From Neoarius graeffei (lineage: Eukaryota; Chordata; Actinopteri; Siluriformes; Ariidae): a stretch of 64,000 nucleotides of DNA. Both the position numbers and the translations under genes were made by a program. How positions within the stretch are numbered: position 1 is the stretch's first letter; each line of letters starts with the position of its first letter. The notes beneath the pieces were generated by a model that saw only the letters and a program-made list of their open reading frames with translations, did not search any database and had not been told where the DNA came from. This document shows, one piece after another, positions 42,412 through 55,200 of the stretch. The stretch covers positions 36,177,698 to 36,241,697 of the forward strand of contig NC_083577.1 in the NCBI RefSeq assembly GCF_027579695.1. The letters run 5' to 3'.

Positions 42412-44683
42412 ATGACAAACTGAACACCTGTCGCATCAACAACAAACTGGTAAGTTAGGAGGAAGGTTCTTTCGCTGACGTCATATAGCTCCTCCTCCTC
42501 TTTCGTCTCCTGGGTGCTACAGCCCCGTCAAATTTGCCCAAATAGCCGCGTTTTTTATCATAACTTGTAAAATAGGCGCCTTCATGAATTAATATATGGA
42601 TCATCGGGAATTACTTATGTTATAAAACATCGCCAAAGATGTCAAAAATGTGTCATCAGCACTTTAAGGCTTTTAATACATCTTAACCAGGGGTGCCAAT
42701 AATTGTGGAGGGCGCTGTAAATGCAGGTAAACAACGTTTTTTTTTTTTATCCAAATGAGAGTCGGAGCTTACTCATCTGCATTCTTGTTTCCTGAAGGCC
42801 GATCTTGTTGCTGATTGTTTTTGAAACAGTCTGACTTTCAGTTGTTTGTTCAGTTCTCCGTTCATTCACTTCTTCCACGTAAGGGCGAGAGGGCAGCAAT
42901 ATCCAGTTTAGAAATAAGACGGCTGCTCCACTCATTCACTGTTTTCTTCATACTGTGTACTCCGCCATTACTGCTTGGCTCAGGCAATTACTAAAACCCG
43001 GGACAGAACGGGATGTCCCCGGTTTTAGCAACAACTGCAGGGAGGTCACTGCCCAAGTGATATGTCCTGTCCCATTCTGTCCCGGGTTTTAGCAACAACC
43101 CTCGGCTCACTCCGGGAGGACTGGTGCAACTGAACTCACTTTCCTTTAAAATAAATAAATACTCCTTTTCTTGTGTTTTTCTTTAATTGTTGGTACTGCA
43201 CCCTCTTTCAATATGGGCTTATAGCCAACGCTCCTCAACAGATCAGAGGTTTTGTACGAGTCTTCAGTAAAATGTGCAGAGCAGAGGAGAGACCACTTCG
43301 TAGGCGCTCAATGTGCCTGTGAACAACTCGCAAAATGCATCCAAATCTTTGCAGTTTGAACATTCTTGGGCTGTGAATGCAACGTGAATCCAGCTTCTCT
43401 CATGTTGCTGCACCGGCCAGCAACACATCTACGTGGCACGGCAATAAATTAGCTCAAAATGGAGAATCGGAGTTGCAGTCAGCTCTGTATTTTAGTATAG
43501 CGGAAATGGCGATGAGACCGATAGACTTCCTGCTGTGACATTACGGACGTCAAGGTCATTCACTCGGACCGCTACCTATATGAATCATTTTAATCGTAAA
43601 AATTACTATATGAGATTTATTGTTAATGCTTAAAACTATTCCTGTGCCATTCTTGAGGTCTCAAGGCATTTTTACAAACAAAAGTGAGGCCATGGTTCTG
43701 CGTATATGCTTTAAGAGAATATGGTAATGCATTGATCTGATTTTTGATGGGTTTTGCAAACGTACGTATGAACGATGAACGTGTACCAGCACAGGAAACC
43801 CGATCGTAAGTGTAAGGCAGTCTCATCTCATAAACACTTGACCACTGGACAACGAAATTTGTATCTTTAGGTACATAAAATAAATGGGTTTTTTTCCAGC
43901 AGTGATTTTTTTTTAGTTTCCTTTTGAAAAAAATAACGAGGGATTATTTACTAACACATTTTACAGAACATACTGATTAAAAAATTCATTTTTTTTAAAT
44001 AGCGAGCAACGTTTCTTTGCATTGTATACTTTTTTTTTCCTGAACGATTTATGTGCATGCTCATGTAAATATAATTATTGTATAGTTCAGTAGCAATTAT
44101 GAGCATCTTTCCTTAGTGTTAAATAATCTAAAACTACTGCGGATCGATATCGATCAGTTCTTACGTGCGATAATATTTGATGGTAACTGTATAGTATTGA
44201 TGTAAAGTGAAAGTGCTAGTTCACTGCTGTCCACCAGGCACCCAGCAGTCACACCATAATAAATGTCATGGTGGTGTTGTTGGCACATGGCATGCGGTGC
44301 CAAAGAAAGGAATAAATACAGTGGTGTGAAAAAGTGTTTGCCCCCTTCCTGATTTCTTACTTTTTGCATGTTTGTCACACTTAAATGTTTCAGATCATCA
44401 AACAAATTTAAATATTAGACAAAGACAACACAAGTAAACACAAAATGCAGTTTTTAAATGAAGGTTTTTATTAAGAGAAAAAAAATCCAAACCTATATGA
44501 CCCCCCCCCCCATTAAAACATAAATTAACTGTGGTTTATCACATCTTTGGAAAGCTGAGTTCGATTTCTCTAGCCACACCCAGCCCTGATTACTGCCACA
44601 CTTGTTCTCAATCAAGAAATCACTTAAATAAGACCTGCCTGACAAAGTGAAGTAGACCAAAAGATCCTCAAAAGCTAGACATC

Positions 44684-45709
<1,026 letters not shown>

Positions 45710-45848
45710 GGTTTAGGGGGCAATCACTTTTTCACACAGGGTCATGTAGGTTTGGATTTTTTTTCCCTTAATAATAAAAACCTTCATTTAAAAACTGCAT
45801 TTTGTGTTTACTTGTGTTATCTTTGTCTAATATTTAAATTTGTTTGAT

Positions 45849-45968
45849 GACTTGTCTAGGGTGTACCCTGCCTTTCACCTGTAGTCAGCTGGGATAGGCT
45901 CCAGCTTGCCTGCGACCCTGTAGAACAGGATAAAACGGCTACAGGTAATGAGACGAGATGAGATGAGA
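45849..45968 (+). mobile_element. 5'-truncated SINE inside Tc1
   Basis: Only the last ~120 bp (GACTTGTCTAGGGTGTACCC to the ATGAG tail). It splits the inverted end of the Tc1: the left end's ATCATCAAACAAATTT shows the uninterrupted order. A GATGA-like duplication is visible. Confidence 0.85.
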
Positions 45969-46326
45969 TGAGATCTGAAACATTTAAGTGTGACAAACAT
46001 GCAAAAAAAAAAAGAAATCAGGAAGGGGGCAAACACTTTTTCACACCACTGTATGTATCATAACTGCGATCATTGTGACAAGACAACCCCTTCGGACATG
46101 AGGAAAAATGCTATGGAACTTCATGTGTACAATTGTACACATTTATGTCCGAATGGGATAATGCAGTAATGTACTGATGTGAAATACATGACACTACACA
46201 ATTTGATGTTTCATATCCTGTAATATTATTTTGTTCAGGTTGATTTTGTGCTCTTGCAAATATTGTGCTCATACACTCATCAGGATCGTGTGTGTGTGAT
46301 ATATAATACACACATTTTATTATTAT

Positions 46327-47000
46327 TAGTGCTGTCAAAAATGTCGCGTTATTAACGCGTTAACTTGACTCAATTTTAACGGCGATAATTTTTTTATCGC
46401 GAGATTAACGCTCTGTGACATGATGCCACGCCCTGCACAGCCAGAGTCCTCTGCCCTCCCCCGAAGAGCCACGGTGCTCGGCTTAGGTTTCGTTTTCCCA
46501 TCGGCGGCTCCAGCCCCACTTTGCAGTGGCTGTGACGAGACGTGTTATGCTCTGCAATAAAAAAAAAAAAACATTGGTACAACCAGTGTTCGAACTATGC
46601 CGATATTTTCGGGGGGGGTCCCTTTTTTTCCCTTGGGGGTGCTTGCGCTTGTCTCAGAGCGCAGCTGTCTATCGCACGCTCACTTTGGATATGCAAATGC
46701 TTCCCATTACACACGATTGCTATGTCAATAAACATCATTTTGCCAATATTTTAGAGACCCCCCAAGATTTCCCAAATCATGTTTTCAAGGGATCTCATGT
46801 CTGTTTCAGGGGATCTCGGATCCCCCGTGTACCCCCGTAGTTCGAACGGTGAGCAAGCCCATTCACTTTATGCTGATAAGAGAATTACAATGGTTTTTCA
46901 TGTGACAAAAATGTGCGATTAAATTGCGATTAATCACGAGTTAACTATGACAGTCGCGACATTAATCGCGAGTAAATATTTTAATCGCTTGACAGCACTA
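46327..47000. mobile_element. Non-autonomous hAT, TAGTGCTGTCAA ends
   Basis: Inverted ends TAGTGCTGTCAA and TTGACAGCACTA; subterminal GCGATTAA/TTAACGCG motifs. Flanking 8-mers ATTATTAT/ATTTATTT are similar but A/T-only. Includes a smaller palindromic-ended piece at about 46582-46853 (GTGTTCGAACTA...TAGTTCGAAC). Confidence 0.75.

Positions 47001-47006
<6 letters not shown>

Positions 47007-47050
<44 letters not shown>
47007..47050. repeat. (TA)n microsatellite
   Basis: About 20 TA units directly beside the hAT end at 47000. Confidence 0.95.
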
Positions 47051-47052
<2 letters not shown>

Positions 47053-47379
47053 TTTTTCCCAAGTATCCATTATCTCATGGCAAGGCCTTTATCATTGATT
47101 TTTCGCAGTTTTTCTACAATACCCATTTATCCCCCTCCCTTTTTTTTATTTTATTTCTGACCTCCACTTGCCTTTTTCAGAAGAAGTATTTAATACTTAA
47201 TCACCATAGCACATCACCATTGTCTTTTCCATGAGTATTGATTCTGCAGAGTCATTTTGGGGATTGATTGAATTTGTTCAAGACATGGTTATAGATGACT
47301 GGGATGTGAAACTTAGGAAAAGTTTCTATAGTCCTAAGGTTTAGTTAAACCAACTATAATTGGTTTCAGACACATAGAC

Positions 47380-47575
47380 ATTACATTACACGACACTACA
47401 GGCATTTAGCAGACACTCTTATCCAGAGCAACATTTAACATACCCAGAGCATCCTGGGGAGCAATTGGGGGTTAAGTGCCTTGCTCAAGGACACTTCAGC
47501 CATTCCTGCTGGTCCAGGGAATTGAACCGGCAACCATTTGGTCCCAAAGCTGCTTCTCTAACCATTACCCCTCTC
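47380..47575 (-). mobile_element. Third SINE-like family, ACATTACA tail
   Basis: Minus-strand tRNA-like head (AATGGTTAGAGAAGC A-box-like; CCGGTTCAATTCC B-box-like), then CCTTGAGCAAGGCACTTAAC and a tail GTAATGTAATG. The CTCTTATCCAGAGC motif is typical of a widespread teleost SINE. Confidence 0.75.
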
Positions 47576-47579
47576 ACAA

Positions 47580-48750
47580 GCCTCACAGAAAACGTGTGAA
47601 GGTGTAAGAAGATATTTATGATGCTTAAAGATTATAAAATCAACTTCCAAAAAATAACTAAAATACTAATTGTTGCTGTCTGTAGGATACTATATCAAAA
47701 CGCTACGTCCGTAACATGATAACAAATCATTTATTTAACACTACAGTACTACTTACCGAATTTATTACTTTTGTGTTAAATAGCCTGCCATGTGCATCAT
47801 CTTATTATGGAGGATTCATGGTCTGGCTTTGCAAAAAAAAAAAAAAAGTTTTGTTTCCTCTTTCTTGAGAAAAAGAAAGTGCATGTTCCTCATAGTGATC
47901 TTTATTTAAAAACAAAAAATACAAGTTTATCTCTCACCAGGCAACCAGTTTTATAAATTATATTTCTAAATTGAACAATTTTTTGGACATAATTTGGGGT
48001 AAATAAGAAATATACAGTATGTACATACATGTTGCATACAACTAATGTTTTTAGCAGAAGATGAGGCTCATTCTGTACTTATAAAAACAGTCCTAGAATA
48101 TAACCAAGGCAGTTTTATTCATAAATCCTGAAGCATTTCATTTTAACAGACTGCTGTTAGTCACCTGATCATTTACACTGTTTTATAATTTCATAAATTT
48201 GTTTTCCAAATGCATCTTTTAATCTGTTAAGGGTCCAAGCTAACACAGGTTTATCCAGTCAAAGGAATTTATGAGTTGACTAGACATTCAGATTTCATTT
48301 CCAGCTATAAAGCAGATTAGAAATGACCTACAGGACTGTGTTATGGACAGTACACCAAAGTCAGCCTGAGCAGCTGAGTGATTTAATCTAATCATGCGCA
48401 GACAAATCTCTAATTGAGGTTTGTTGAGTAGGAGAGAGTCTTATTACTCAGGCTGGGTGACTGAACAGTTTTTTTTTTTCCATCTATAGTCACTTGGACA
48501 TGCCTGACCGCAGTTGAAAACTCCTGAAACCGAGACTCTGATCTGCCGTGGATTATTAATGAAGCTGGTCAGTGAGGGAGCTTCACTACCCCAATATTAC
48601 ATCAACACGCTCACATCCGTGTTTCACAGCACACAACTCCCTCACTCTCAACAGCTCTGGACACCAATTGGATGTCAGTATGCTTAATTATTCGAGCCTC
48701 CTCAGTCAGCACGTTCATTTACCATGTTTGGATAGTGCCGCTGATTTCAC
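47580..48750. other. Intergenic, no feature recognised
   Basis: AT-rich sequence between the convergent genes, without recognised transposon ends or open frames of interest. Confidence 0.55.
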
Positions 48751-49026
48751 CATGTTCATTTATTCATTCTTTTTTTTTTTTTTTGTCTGCTCTCTGGTGA
48801 GGGTCATGGATGTCACTACATGTAATTCATATACTGACCAATTGTCAAGATGAATCACTTGACAAGCCTTTGCAGAGTTAGCATACCGTGTTGCAATCCA
48901 CTACAGAACTATTTCAACTGTCGTCTGAAACAGAACTGAAAACTGTGAATGGCTTATCCGTGACAACGGTATGTCATTATTAATCAGCTGGCATGCTTAT
49001 CAATCATTTGCAGTTAATGCCATGTG

Positions 49027-49277
49027 CTAATCTTTCTTCTTAAGCTTGGGTTTGAAGCGCAGGGTCTGCAAGGCAGTCTCCACCACTTTGGGAAGGTGGA
49101 TGGGGTTTCTCTGTAGCCGTCTCATACTGCTGGTGGTCCCACCTGCTGCCTTCCTCCAAGCACCTTCATCTGACCCCAGCTGTGCTCGCTTCAGCCGAGA
49201 CTCATCTGTGGATATCCGTCGAGGGTCTCGCAGCACCCAGTTAGAATGGAGGTCGTGCTGACTCGTACTAGTCGCCA
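49027..49277 (-). CDS. C13orf42-like exon 3 (terminal)
   Basis: Acceptor ttccacag precedes 49277; two bases complete a Val codon. It encodes VATSTSQHDLHSNWVLRDP, a Ser/Lys/Arg-rich middle, and RNPIHLPKVVETALQTLRF ending in KKKD and stop. A minus-strand AATAAA (TTTATT at 48759-48764) is a possible polyadenylation signal about 260 bp downstream. Confidence 0.78.
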
Positions 49278-52200
49278 CTGTGGAAAGGCGCGATGAAGAC
49301 ATGACAAACGATAATGAATTAACTAAAAGTGAATTGCAGAGAAAAAAAAATTTAAGTAGCCACCTTAAATATATTTGTAATTTATATAATGACTTGTCAT
49401 AGGCCTCCATTGTACAGTTCAAATGGGATGAATTTTTCCACTGGTTGATAGAATATGTGACGATTAACAGTTACTTCACGAAATTGAGTCGTACATGAGC
49501 TGATAGCCGACGAGGTGCGTAGCACAGAGTTGGCTATAAGCCATGTACGATGAGACTGAGTGGAATAACTTATTATATTCACATTCACAGGAATTTGAGA
49601 AACAGAGCATTTTTATTTTTTGCAAATTAGATGAATAAAAACTGCACAAAACATCCGACAAAATCATTTCCACTTAAAATGTAAAGAAATCGGTGAAATG
49701 ACAGTAACAATTTGTGAAAAATGTGACTAATAATTATTGAAAAATAAAAAGATATGTTCTTACCATCAACTACTTTTGTTCCATATTTTGTTGCGCTTTT
49801 TTTTGCATTATTTAGTTTTTATTTCGTCCTTGGTTGGTTCAGCAACATGCTCTGCCATTTTGGTTTTCTCTACTCACGGTATATGAGCTGATAGCCTAGT
49901 AGTAGAGTAACCAATCACAGCATGCAAGTGCTCATATCCAGTGAATGTGGATAGAAGGTTTTAGTTCTTATAGTATGCCAAAACCTTAAGAAAATGCTTA
50001 TAATAAAGGCAATTGGTCAGTGGTTGAGCAAATGTTCTCTCAACATACCAATAAAGTCTACATCCGCATGGCCATCGTCCACATGTGGTTTTCGGGTGCG
50101 CTCTGAGTCACAGCTGGCAATAACGGAATCAAAAAACTGCAGTGTGTCCTCTTCAGTAGGGATTGGTGGGGCAGACGGTTGAGGATTTACATGCTTAGAA
50201 AGATGTAGAAAAACAATGCATTGGTACTGCAGGATCATGGGTTCACAGGTTTGTTATAGGCTTATTATCAAGCCCTTTCTGTGTTGGCTCAAGTACGTTG
50301 AGAGAAGGAAAACAAACTGTGGGTCTCCATGACTGGAACTGAGAACCACTGATATAAAACCCAGGAGCTGTAACATTTCCTAGGCATCAGGAGAAATACC
50401 ATGTACACACAATAACACGATTTAACAAAATATTTTATATGAACGGTGGGTTCAGGGAAAGCTACACATAGGCTACTGACCATTTTCCCACTCCTGAAGA
50501 TTAAAACTGCAGAGTGTAATACTGTTAAACATGCATTCGAATTACATGTGCATTCCTACAATTACAGTAGATGCCTCCTCGGCATATGCACTTGATTACT
50601 CATCGATTTATAAAAAAAAACATGTCCAGTGTGGCTTGGTGTTTAAATCTCATGAATGAACTTTGAGAACAGACATCTGTTAAGTCATATCTTGCTAAAT
50701 CTGGTCGTAGTGTGTACCCCCTGTTCTAACACACCCACTTTAACTCAGAAAGTATTGCTAATTAGCTGATAAGTTGGATCAGGTATGTTAGGAACAGCGA
50801 AACACTAAAATGTGGAGAACAGGGCTTACTCCAGAACAAGAGATAGGATCCCATTTCTATAACAACATTAATCCAAAGGAGGAAAGGAAGTTGTCCTTTT
50901 AAGCTACAGGTTCCCACCCCTAGTTCTGGAATATCCCCTGTCCTTCCCCTTCCCCCCCCCCCCTTCTAATACACCTGATTCAACTAACCAGCTAATCAAT
51001 AGCTCTTCCTAGTTGAAGTGGGTATGTTCATTATTTTGGCATGTCACGGTGGTGTAGTGGTTAGCGCTATCGCTTCACAGCAAGAAGGTCCGGGTTCGAG
51101 CCCCGTGGCCGGTGAGGGCCTTTCTGTGCGGAGTTTGCATGTTCTCCCCGTGTCCGCGTGGGTTTCCTCCGGGTGCTCCGGTTTCCCCCACAGTCCAAAG
51201 ACATGCAGGTTAGGTTAACTGGTGACTCCAAATTGACCGTAGGTGTGAATGTGAATGGTTGTCTGTGTCCATGTGTCAGCCCTGTGATGACCTGGCGACT
51301 TGTCCAGGGTGTACCCCGCCTTTCGCCCGTAGTCAGCTGGGATAGGCTCCAGCTTGCCTGCGACCCTGTTGAACAGGATAAAGCGGCTACAGATAATGAG
51401 ATGTCACTGCAGTGGCATGGCCCCTCTGAAATGTGCAGTAGTAGCCTTCTACTGGATTATTATTGAGGTTTTCTCCTCTCAACCATTCTCTCACACACAC
51501 ACATACATTCACACCTATGGACAATTTAGAGGAACCAGTTAACCTAACTGCATGTTTTTGGACTGTGGGGAAAACCAGAGCACCCAGAGGGAACCTACAT
51601 AGACACAGGGAGAACATGCACACTCCACACAGAAAGGCTTGAACCCGGAACCTTCTTGCTGTGAGGCTACAGTGCGAACCATTGCACCACCATGCCGCCC
51701 CAGCAGGTATGTTAGAGCAGGGAAAGCACTAAACTGTGCAGAACAGTTTATTAAGCAATGTGCTGTTCCTGAAACCATGGGCGTTCAACTTTCTGCAGGC
51801 AGGAAACTATCATCCATCCATTATCTGTAGCCGCTTATCCTGTTCTACAGGGTCGCAGGCAAGCTGGAGCCTATCCCAGCTGACTATGGGTGAGAGGCGG
51901 GGTACACCCTGGACAAGTCGCCAGGTCATCACAGGGCTGACACGTAGAGACAAACAACCATTCACACTCACATTCACACCTACAGTCAATTTAGAGCCAC
52001 CAATTAGCCTAGGGCAGGGGTTTTCAAAGTGTGGGAGAGAACCCCCCCCTCAGAGAGCAAATAAACAACAGCACCCCCCTTACAATTTTTGTTGTTACTA
52101 TACTTATTGTTCCATTCGTATTTTTAAAAAAATGGTTGTTGTACACATTTTTATTTTTTTCTTTTACACATTTTAAACATCTGTGCTTTTTAAAACATCT

Positions 52201-55200
52201 TTTTTACACATTTTAAACATCTGTGCCTTTTTTTTTTAAACATCTTGTTTTACACATTTTAAATATCTCATAGCATCGTTAGCTAGCACCTCTTGGCAGA
52301 CAACACACTGTGGCAGTGGAGCATCTTCAGATCCAGTCCATGAAAATCCAAACTTTAAATAATCGTGGTCATACTTCCTTCTTTTTTTGCTTGGCCCAGA
52401 CTCTGTCTCCTCACTCACTGTAGCTTTAGGTACTAAAAATCGATCCATTTTGTCTCTGGCAAAGGCTAGCTGAAGTTCGCTAAATGTCCGCAATAGTAAC
52501 TTATGCTGTGTTCACACTTATACCGGTACGAAAGTGGTATAACTGTATCGATACAAAGTATACCGGTACAGTTTAGTGCATCTGTCCACACTAGCGAGAA
52601 ATGTTTGCGGTTTTCTTTCACGGTAGTTGAAATGCGCGTGCGCGAAATGTTTCCGTGGTTACCGAGTAACTTCCTTCCAAGAATATATGGCATCCGTTAT
52701 TTCGAGATCTTGAGAAAACAAACAATTATTCCGTGATCTCGAGAAAACAAAACAATTATTTCCTGATCTCAGCTGGATCACCGTATCTCCGTCGGTAGAG
52801 ACGAAGCCGGGCCAGTCTTCTGCGGAGGTGCCGCGGACTAATTTTGAAATTATCCCTTATTAAAAGACTCAATGCAATCTCTCCCTGTGTCAACCCCTGA
52901 TCAAAATATTGCCTTATTAGGTGATCGATTATTCCAGACATTCTAATGACCAAAGTTGCGTCTATACAGAATGAGAAATAGCCCCAAAGTCAGCATATCA
53001 CAAGTCTCTTGGCGCACCTGAATGAACCATTTCTCAGCTGTTTACTCAAGATCATGAAATAATTGTTTTGTTTTCTCAAGATCACGGAATAATTGTTTTG
53101 TTTTCTCAAGATCTCGAAATAACGGCTTTGTTTTCTCAAGATCTCGAATTAGTTGTGTTGTTTTCTCGAGATCCTGAATTAATTATGTCGTTATCTCGGG
53201 ATAACAAGGTGAATAAAAAAAAGGATTATATGAAGGGCCTCTCTCGGCTTCCGTACGGATGAAACAACGTGTGTGCTTTTTGTTGTCAATGTACAGTCTG
53301 TATTTCTGGTGGTCATTTATTCAGTCGAATCGTATAAAACGCGCGAAGCAGTTGAGAAAGAAACAAACGAATCTCCGTTCTTCACTATTTTATTCAGCGA
53401 AGACATCGATTGAGGTGTGTGACTTTGCGCATGCTCATTATATTTGTATTGATACAAAGCCGCTTCATCTGTCCACACTACGCGGAGCGCTACAGTACCG
53501 ATACTGTACCGGTACGAAACCCATACATTTGTGGGTTTCGTACTGATACAGTTATACCGCTACAGTACCGGTATAGTTGCTAGTGTGGACAGGTGTTGTG
53601 GTACGAAAGTAGTTTTGTATCGGTACAAAATCCCTAGTGTGGACAGAGTATTATTCTGGTTTATTTTTCCCTCACTTTGCGCCCCCCCGAAGAACTCTGG
53701 CGCCCCCTAGGGGAGGCACGCCCCACACTTTGAAAAGCCCTGGCCTAGGGGAAATTGGATAGCTATGCAGTCTGGTTAGTCAAAGGACTTTCTATGGATT
53801 TGCCCGCCAAGTTGCCATCGCCTTGTCCATGGCTAAGGTTAACACACAGCTAGTTAACTTGGACACTGTTAGTTAGCGTGTAAAAACAGAGTTAGGCTAA
53901 CATGAATGACGTTAACTTATCTGAAATCCTTTCAGAAATATCCATCCATCCATTATCTGTAGCCGCTTATCCTGTTCTACAGGGTCGCAGGCAAGCTGGA
54001 GCCTATCCCAGCTGACTACGGGCGAAAGGCGGGGTACACCCTGGACAAGTCGCCAGGTCATCACAGGGCTGACACATAGACACAGACAACCATTCACACC
54101 CACATTCACACCTACGGTCAATTTAGAGTCACCAGTTAACCTAACCTGCATGTCTGTGGGGGAAACCAGAGTACCCGGAGGAAACCCACGCGGACACGGG
54201 GAGAACATGCAAACTCCACACAGAAAGGCCCTCGCCGGCCACGGGGCTCAAACCCAGGACCTTCTTGCTGTCCTGAAGTACAGTTGTATGTTTAAACTCT
54301 TACTACACTAGCTACTTACTGGAGCTACAAATCTTTGAGTTCCTGAACTTTACAGACACATTGGGCCAGAGTGACATTCTGTACAGTAGTACTGTAGGTA
54401 CTTGTTTTAATGTTTGGATTCAGCTGAAGTGACCAGTGCTATGAGACAGCAGGAATAAACATGCCTTTAATTGTGACAAAATAAAAAGTATGCTTCTCAG
54501 ACATATGGCCCTTTTCCACTACCCTTTTTCAGCTCACTTCAGCCCGACACGGCTCGCGTTTCGACTACCAAAAAACAGCACGACTCAGCTCGCTTCAGCC
54601 CTGCTTAGCCCCTAAAACTCGCACCGTTTTGGAGTGGGGCTGAAGCGAGCCAAACCGTGCCGAGTGAGGCTGGGGGCGTGAGCAGACACTCCCCTGTGCA
54701 CTGATTGGTGAGGAGGCGTGTCCTCACATGCCCACACACGCCCCGCGAGCACGCTGGGATCTGTAAACACCGTAAACCCGGAAGAAGGAGAATTACGAAT
54801 TACGAGAATTATGAAGCCTTATGCGCCTCGCCTCATCTATACGCTCTTGCCAGTATCTGTTGGCGTTGTCGGTGACAACAAGCCACAGCACCAAGACCAG
54901 CAACACTAACGACTCCATGTCCTCCATGTTTATTGTTTACTCTCCGGGTCGTGAGACTACCGCTTAAAAGATCACTGATGTCACTGTTTGCGCCGCCTAA
55001 CGACATCACGTGACGTCCACCCACTTTCGCTAACTCCACCCAATGTGTCCACCCACTTCCAGCCAGCACGGTTCAGCGCGGTTGTAGTCGAAATGCAACT
55101 CCAACAGCCCCACTCAGCACGGCACGGCTCAGCCACGTTGGTAGTGGAAAAGCGGCATTACACTACTGTTCAAAAGTTTGGGGTCACTTCCTTATTTTTG

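Larger units (their letters stand above)
41292..42663 (-). mobile_element. Second Kolobok-type family, TTAA-flanked, with THAP exon
   Basis: Ends AG(G/T)GCTGATGACAC in inverse, abutting TTAA on each side (41288-41291, 42664-42667). Different ends from the first Kolobok family. Inserted in the non-coding part of the Tc1; contains a THAP exon, a palindromic mini-MITE pair and a TA microsatellite. Confidence 0.87.
39751..42717 (-). mobile_element. Tc1-like transposon, CAGTGCCCTCCACAATTATT ends
   Basis: Inverted ends CAGTGCCCTCCACAATTATT and its complement, TA on each side. About 1.6 kb without the nested Kolobok 41292-42663. Carries a minus-strand transposase pseudogene. Confidence 0.93.
39240..43710 (-). 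mobile_element. Kolobok-type element copy 2, split by a Tc1
   Basis: Starts AGGAGATACGCAGAACC after TTAA (39236-39239) and ends GGTTCTGCGTATATGC before TTAA (43711-43714). Inverted relative of 25786-27260, including the THAP-exon region (about 43460-43180) now degraded. Interrupted by 39751-42717. Confidence 0.87.
52015..53742 (-). mobile_element. hAT element, CAGGGGTTTTCAAAGTGTGG ends
   Basis: Ends CAGGG(G/C)TTTTCAAAGTGTGGG in inverse, with perfect 8-bp duplication GCCTAGGG (52007-52014, 53743-53750). Holds a BED exon and, from about 52504 to 53650, another TIR element. Confidence 0.92.

Noticed and set aside
47007..47050. Origin-like or matrix-attachment signal in the TA tract
   Set aside because: Plain TA microsatellite beside a transposon end; no other supporting element.
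53045..53175. CRISPR-like array
   Set aside because: Repeats are contiguous, with no unique spacers, and the genome is eukaryotic.
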